A stretch of 39,357 bases of DNA, from assembly GCA_039806065.1 (NCBI GenBank), contig JBDKJS010000072.1, positions 1-39,357 on the forward strand. Direction: 5' to 3'. Each line of letters opens with the position of its first letter. Position 1 is the stretch's first letter. The position numbers were made by a program, and so were the translations under genes. Positions 34,850-39,357 of this stretch are shown one piece after another. The stretch comes from JBDKJS01 sp039806065. GTDB lineage: Bacteria > Bacteroidota > Bacteroidia > AKYH767-A > 2013-40CM-41-45. The notes below the pieces were generated by a model. It was not told where the DNA came from. It was given only the letters and a program-made list of their open reading frames with translations, and did not search any database.

Positions 34850-36976
34850 ATGTATCTACACGATGATCAGACGTTAACCCTATTCGAATTTGATAAGGTA
34901 CGAGAACATATAGCAAGTCATTGCCGCCATGCCACCTCCACCCAGATGGCTCTCAAATTAAGCCCTATTATGGATCGAGCAACACTGAAATTAAAGTTAG
35001 CTCAGGCAAATGAATTCCAAAGTACTCAAAATGGCGCCTACCCTTTTCCCGATAGCACTTTTGAAGATTTCAAAAAAGAAGTTCAACTACTTTTGTTAGA
35101 AGGATCGGTATTGACTGAAAAATCATTCCATCAATTAAGACTAGGGTTAACACTTTCTAATCATCTACTTAAATTTATTGCCGATAGAAGTCAATTTTTA
35201 CCTTCACTAAATTTTCTCATTGAAAAATTAAGCAATCAACAAGATACGGTAAATGCCATAGATGAAATTATTGATCAGCAGGCACAGGTTAAATCTAGCG
35301 CAAGTAAGGAATTGACCAATATCAGAGCTACCTTACACCACCTTCACCGCGATGCAGATAAAAAATTTAACCAACTAGTGAATGAACTGCGAAAGAAGGG
35401 CTACTTACGCGATAATAAAGAAAGTTTTTTTAATAATAGAAGGGTGATATGCATGCTCAGCGAGCATAGGCGATCTATCGGAGGTATAGTGCACGGAAGA
35501 AGCGATAGCGGAAAAACTACTTTTGTGGAACCAGAAGAATTGGTGGAAATTAATAATGAAATAGCTGCACTGGAACAAGATGAGCTTCATGAAATCAATC
35601 GATTACTGCGCATTCTAACTGATAGCCTTCGCATTGATGCAAGTCAAATAAAGCTGCACCATCATTTTTTAATGGAAATAGATTTGTTGCGAGCCAAAAG
35701 CATCTTTTCAAGAAGCATTGGAGGACAATTGCCACAGATAGAACAAGAACCCATATTAGCATTAGATCAGGCTGTTCATCCCCTACTCTATCTTCAAAAT
35801 AAGAAAAGTGGAAAGCAAGTAATTCCGCTTTCCATTTCCTTGAATAAAGAAAAAAGATTGGTGATAATAAGTGGCCCTAATGCCGGAGGAAAATCTATTG
35901 TTCTTAAAACAATAGGGATCTTACAAATTATGTTCCAAAGCGGGCTATTGATACCTGTAAAAGAAAAAAGTCGGCTAAGTTTTTTCAATCATCTTCTAAT
36001 AGATATTGGTGATGCACAAAGTATAGAGAATGCATTAAGTACCTATAGTAGTAGGTTAATCAGAATGAAATCTATCTTGGCAACTGCCAATCAAAGATCG
36101 TTGGTATTGATAGATGAATTTGGTACTGGAACAGACCCTGAATTGGGTGGAGCTATTGCAGAGGTGATGTTGGAAGAGTTGAGCAAAAAGAATGCATTTG
36201 GAATACTCACCACCCATTATACCAACATTAAATTGATAGCCTCCAAATTAGCAGGTGCACTGAATGCTAATATGCAGTTTGATCCCGCAACGCTGAGTCC
36301 AAAATATCAATTGGTTATAGGAGAACCAGGTAGCTCATACACTTTTGAAGTGGCCGAAAAGATTGGCTTGCCAAAATCAGTATTAGAAAGAGCAAAATCA
36401 AAGGTACAACGTGAAAAAATAAAATTGAATTCACTATTAGCTGACCTACAATCGCAAAAGAACAACCTTAAGCAGAACCAAGAAAAACTAGAAGCAGCCA
36501 TTACTAAGGCAGAAAACAGCGCTTTAAAACTAGACCAATTGCAGGAGAAGATTTCTAAAAATGCCAACATAGATCAACAGAAAAAAATAAATAACCAGTT
36601 ATTTATAGATTTAGGGAAAAAATTAAATAGTTTGATTAATGAATGGGAAAAGAGTAAAGATAAGAAAGGTATATTCAAAAAATTTGCTGGACTTATGAAT
36701 GTAGAATACAAAAAACGCGCTGCAGAAAATACGCCTGAAAAAGCAAGTCAAAGGCAACAAAAGAAATTGGAGTATTTACAAAAAACACTACAAGTTGGAA
36801 TGAACGTTAGAGCACTCCAATCAAAACAAGTGGGTCAAATAGAGCAGATAAAAAAGGATGAAGTGTTGATCAACTATGGTGGAATGAAAATGACTGTGGC
36901 TATGGTGAATATTGAAATAGTTAATGAACAAGAAAAGAAAGTAAAAAAGGAATCGAATACTTCAACAAAAGTTTAA
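34850..36976 (+). CDS. MutS2-like ATPase lacking the Smr nuclease domain
   Basis: MutS-family ATPase of 708 residues. Helical lever/core region (about 1-310), ATPase with Walker A GPNAGGKS (Gly342-Ser349, Ser in place of the usual Thr), Walker B LVLIDEFGTGTDPE (Asp422, Glu423), and LTTHYTNIK, then a charged coiled-coil (about 515-640) and a KOW-like module (VGQIEQIKKDEVLINYGGMK). Classic MutS2 is about 780-800 residues with a C-terminal Smr endonuclease domain; here the protein stops about where it would begin, with a basic tail VKKESNTSTKV. The gene is otherwise intact. Family roles include ribosome rescue and suppression of recombination; which applies here is unknown. Confidence 0.88.
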   Translation: MYLHDDQTLTLFEFDKVREHIASHCRHATSTQMALKLSPIMDRATLKLKLAQANEFQSTQNGAYPFPDSTFEDFKKEVQLLLLEGSVLTEKSFHQLRLGLTLSNHLLKFIADRSQFLPSLNFLIEKLSNQQDTVNAIDEIIDQQAQVKSSASKELTNIRATLHHLHRDADKKFNQLVNELRKKGYLRDNKESFFNNRRVICMLSEHRRSIGGIVHGRSDSGKTTFVEPEELVEINNEIAALEQDELHEINRLLRILTDSLRIDASQIKLHHHFLMEIDLLRAKSIFSRSIGGQLPQIEQEPILALDQAVHPLLYLQNKKSGKQVIPLSISLNKEKRLVIISGPNAGGKSIVLKTIGILQIMFQSGLLIPVKEKSRLSFFNHLLIDIGDAQSIENALSTYSSRLIRMKSILATANQRSLVLIDEFGTGTDPELGGAIAEVMLEELSKKNAFGILTTHYTNIKLIASKLAGALNANMQFDPATLSPKYQLVIGEPGSSYTFEVAEKIGLPKSVLERAKSKVQREKIKLNSLLADLQSQKNNLKQNQEKLEAAITKAENSALKLDQLQEKISKNANIDQQKKINNQLFIDLGKKLNSLINEWEKSKDKKGIFKKFAGLMNVEYKKRAAENTPEKASQRQQKKLEYLQKTLQVGMNVRALQSKQVGQIEQIKKDEVLINYGGMKMTVAMVNIEIVNEQEKKVKKESNTSTKV

Positions 36977-37033
36977 AGATTAACAAAAATTAACGCAGTC
37001 ACTAAAAGTAAAATTTTATCTTTGTTAAGCTGC

Positions 37034-39357
37034 ATGAAACATATTTCTTTTTCCCTATTGCTCACCTTCTTCTTCATCCCCTCACTTTGGAGTATGGCCG
37101 AAGCTCCAAAAGATTATATTACCACACGAACTACGAATCGTCCGAAAATAGATGGCAAATTGAATGATGAATGTTGGAAAACATTACCCGAAGCAACTGA
37201 CTTTACAGAGAATGATCCAGTTCAAGGGAGGCCCAGCGCACAGAAAACTGTGGTTAAACTTACTTATGATAACAATGCCATTTATGTAGCCGCTATGATG
37301 TATGACACCCAGCCCGATTCTATGTGGTTTCAGTTGGGTGATCGTGATGATTTTATTCAGCGATGTGAGAACTTTAGATTTTTGATTGATACATACAATA
37401 CCAATCAAGATGGCTATGAGTTTAAGGTGCATGCATCAGGAGTACAAGCTGATTATAGATTTCAAGATAATACTTACAATGGTGTTTGGAATTCAGCTGT
37501 TCAACTATTACCTAATGGTTGGAGTGTGGAAATGGAAATTCCGTATGCTGCTATTCGTTTTTCAAATGCTTCAGAACAGGTTTGGGGATTTCAATTTACT
37601 AGATACATAGCCCGAACAAGAGAATTTAGTCAATACAATTTAACTGAAAGGGGTGCACCCAACCCACAAGTACAATGGGGAAGGTTAAGAGGAATTAACA
37701 ACATCATTTCTCCTATACGATTGTCGCTTACGCCCTATCTAGCAGCAACAGCAGATAGATTGCCACTGACCCAAAACTCACCCACCACCTATGCAAACAA
37801 ATACAATATCACTGGCGGGGCTGATATTAAGTATGGTATCAATGAAAGCTTTACACTTGATATGACGCTATTGCCAGACTTTGGACAAGTGAGAAGTGAT
37901 GATAGGGTTAAGAATTTAAGCGCATTCGAAGTAATCTTTAATGAAAACAGACCATTTTTTAATGAAGGGATAGAACTCTTTCAACGTGGAAACCTATTCT
38001 ACAGCAGAAGAATTGGGCAGTACCCTTCGCAAGCAAGAAATGCATTTAACAATTTATCTCCGAATGAAATAGTAGATATAAATCCAGATAAATCAAGATT
38101 ACTAAATTCATTTAAAGTATCAGGAAGGACCGAAAAAAAATTAGGTATCGGAATTTTCAATGCCATTACCGCGCCTACTTATGCCATTATAAAAGACACC
38201 CAAACCGAAAACACCCGTAAGGTGCTCACAGAACCCTTAATTAACTATAACATTTTAGTTGCGGACCAACAATTTGGAAGTAATAGTAGTGCCTATTTAA
38301 TCAATCTAAATACCAATAGAGGCAAAGAATTTACTGATGCCAATGTAACTGGAGCCGGATTAAACTTACAAGATAAGAAACAACAATATCAAATAAGTGG
38401 ATCTTTTGTAAATAGCTATCGACACAAACCATCTAATGCATCTGCCAGCACTGAGGCCACCACAGAAAAAGGTAGTTTGTGGAATGCAAACATTCGAAAA
38501 ATCAACGGCCATTGGCGGTGGAGCGCTTTTACGGAATGGGTAAGTCCCAATTACAATATCAATGATATGGGCTTTAATTTTTACCTCAATTATATTTATA
38601 ATGAGGCAGCACTTAGCTATAACCAATTTACACCTTTTGGAAAAGTATTTAAAGAGGGGAATGTGAATATTGGCTATACACCCATCTATCAATATGATAA
38701 TAAAAGGAAAATTTCTGAGGCTATCAATATAAATGCCTTTATTATGACCTTAAAATTCTTTGCAGTATTCATTAATCATAATGAAGAATTGATTTCATCG
38801 ATTGATAATTATGAACCACGTTACCTTGGCCGGATATTCATCAAACCAAAAGAGTCTTATACCAATATCTTCTTCAGCACCAATTATGCCAAAAGATTTG
38901 CGCTTGACTGGGGAGGCGATTATGGAGTACGGAATCCATACAATGGTAGTTACAAAGAGATATTTCTTAGCCCCATCTGGAAAGCTAACGATCATTTCAC
39001 CATTACACTCAGGCATATGCATTCTATTGCCGACAATGACTTAGGGTACATTAGCAGTCTAAACATAGACAGCATTTATATTGGTCAACGAACTATTAAT
39101 ACCATAGTAAATAATATAAATATCAAATATTTAATTAAAAATGGACTAAGTATCGCCCTCAATAACAGGCATTATTGGGCAAGAGGAAAATATAAAGCCA
39201 TACACTTTCTTAATTTGGACGGTACCTTAGCAAAAGACGATACACAATCTAATGACCAAAATTTATTAGATGGATATTATTTTAACTCCAATTTTTTCAA
39301 TGTTGACCTTGTATTGACATGGCAATTTGCCCCCGGAAGTAATATTATTCTCACCTA
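37034..39357 (+). CDS. DUF5916 family outer-membrane protein with CBM9-like domain, 3'-truncated
   Basis: Open frame of 774 codons running off the right edge. N-terminal signal peptide (MKHISFSLLLTFFFIPSLWS), then a carbohydrate-binding family 9-like domain (about 25-190) with RPKIDGKLNDECWKTLPEA, and FEVIFNENRPFFNEGIELF at the start of the DUF5916 barrel region. The rest is beta-rich with alternating aromatic residues, as expected for an outer-membrane barrel. Function unknown. It follows the MutS2 gene by 57 bases on the same strand. A possible -7 element (TATCTTTG, 37017-37024) lies only 9 bases before the ATG. Confidence 0.88.
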   Translation, partial: MKHISFSLLLTFFFIPSLWSMAEAPKDYITTRTTNRPKIDGKLNDECWKTLPEATDFTENDPVQGRPSAQKTVVKLTYDNNAIYVAAMMYDTQPDSMWFQLGDRDDFIQRCENFRFLIDTYNTNQDGYEFKVHASGVQADYRFQDNTYNGVWNSAVQLLPNGWSVEMEIPYAAIRFSNASEQVWGFQFTRYIARTREFSQYNLTERGAPNPQVQWGRLRGINNIISPIRLSLTPYLAATADRLPLTQNSPTTYANKYNITGGADIKYGINESFTLDMTLLPDFGQVRSDDRVKNLSAFEVIFNENRPFFNEGIELFQRGNLFYSRRIGQYPSQARNAFNNLSPNEIVDINPDKSRLLNSFKVSGRTEKKLGIGIFNAITAPTYAIIKDTQTENTRKVLTEPLINYNILVADQQFGSNSSAYLINLNTNRGKEFTDANVTGAGLNLQDKKQQYQISGSFVNSYRHKPSNASASTEATTEKGSLWNANIRKINGHWRWSAFTEWVSPNYNINDMGFNFYLNYIYNEAALSYNQFTPFGKVFKEGNVNIGYTPIYQYDNKRKISEAININAFIMTLKFFAVFINHNEELISSIDNYEPRYLGRIFIKPKESYTNIFFSTNYAKRFALDWGGDYGVRNPYNGSYKEIFLSPIWKANDHFTITLRHMHSIADNDLGYISSLNIDSIYIGQRTINTIVNNINIKYLIKNGLSIALNNRHYWARGKYKAIHFLNLDGTLAKDDTQSNDQNLLDGYYFNSNFFNVDLVLTWQFAPGSNIILT

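Noticed and set aside
37017..37024. TATCTTTG as the promoter of the DUF5916 gene, giving a nearly leaderless transcript
   Set aside because: No -33 element and only 9 bases to the ATG; chance match likely in this AT-rich DNA.
37184..39044. Several short frames on both strands at the right end
   Set aside because: All lie inside the DUF5916 frame, which is open from 37034 to the window edge.
1..39357. CRISPR arrays, tRNA genes, insertion sequences, toxin-antitoxin or phage genes
   Set aside because: No regular repeat-spacer pattern, cloverleaf-like block, transposase motif or terminal inverted repeat was seen on reading through the window.

Overview
The window is a stretch of ordinary bacterial chromosome that I assign to the phylum Bacteroidota. 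The evidence is a SusC/SusD pair, a secreted protease with a type IX secretion C-terminal domain, and families typical of that phylum (DUF4199, DUF5686, DUF5916, DUF3467). Promoters follow the Bacteroidota pattern (TTTG, about 19-22 nt, then TAnnTTTG), and there are no clear Shine-Dalgarno sequences before most starts. The DNA is AT-rich by eye. I see no tRNA, CRISPR array, insertion sequence or prophage. The genus cannot be fixed from this window.

Layout. 1-3525 (+): end of a dipeptide/oligopeptide ABC operon (substrate-binding protein cut at the left edge, then two permeases). 3491-5578 (-): 7TM-HD phosphodiesterase. 5763-7482 (+): thiolase and glutathione peroxidase. 7475-8567 (-): TauE/SafE permease and a DUF3467 protein. 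8686-9516 (-): a small outer-membrane barrel with its own promoter and terminator. 9865-14425 (+): SusC/SusD pair. 14706-17417 (+): membrane pyrophosphatase fused to a YceI domain. 17623-18711 (+): FemAB/GNAT-like protein. 18722-21163 (-): GH20 glycosidase. 21259-21711 (+): Nudix hydrolase. 21782-27689 (-): compact five-gene set (DUF4199, GT2, GT4, DUF5686, TauE/SafE). 27811-27913 (+): SRP RNA. 28061-28729 (+): transaldolase-like aldolase. 28750-30995 (-): SulP transporter followed by beta-carbonic anhydrase. 31187-31801 (+): YciO-type protein. 31808-34684 (-): M36 metalloprotease. 34850-36976 (+): MutS2-like ATPase lacking Smr. 37034 to the right edge (+): DUF5916 outer-membrane protein, cut by the window.

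How the genes fit together. Much of the content serves the envelope and nutrient uptake: peptide import, TonB-linked uptake by SusC/D, GH20 hydrolysis of amino sugars, a secreted protease, glycosyltransferases, and ion or bicarbonate transport. No obviously new defence or mobile system is present. The most unusual item is the pyrophosphatase-YceI fusion. Next come an intrinsic terminator hidden inside the coding end of a convergent gene, a TTG-initiated glycosyltransferase, a MutS2 without its nuclease domain, and a SulP/carbonic anhydrase pair.
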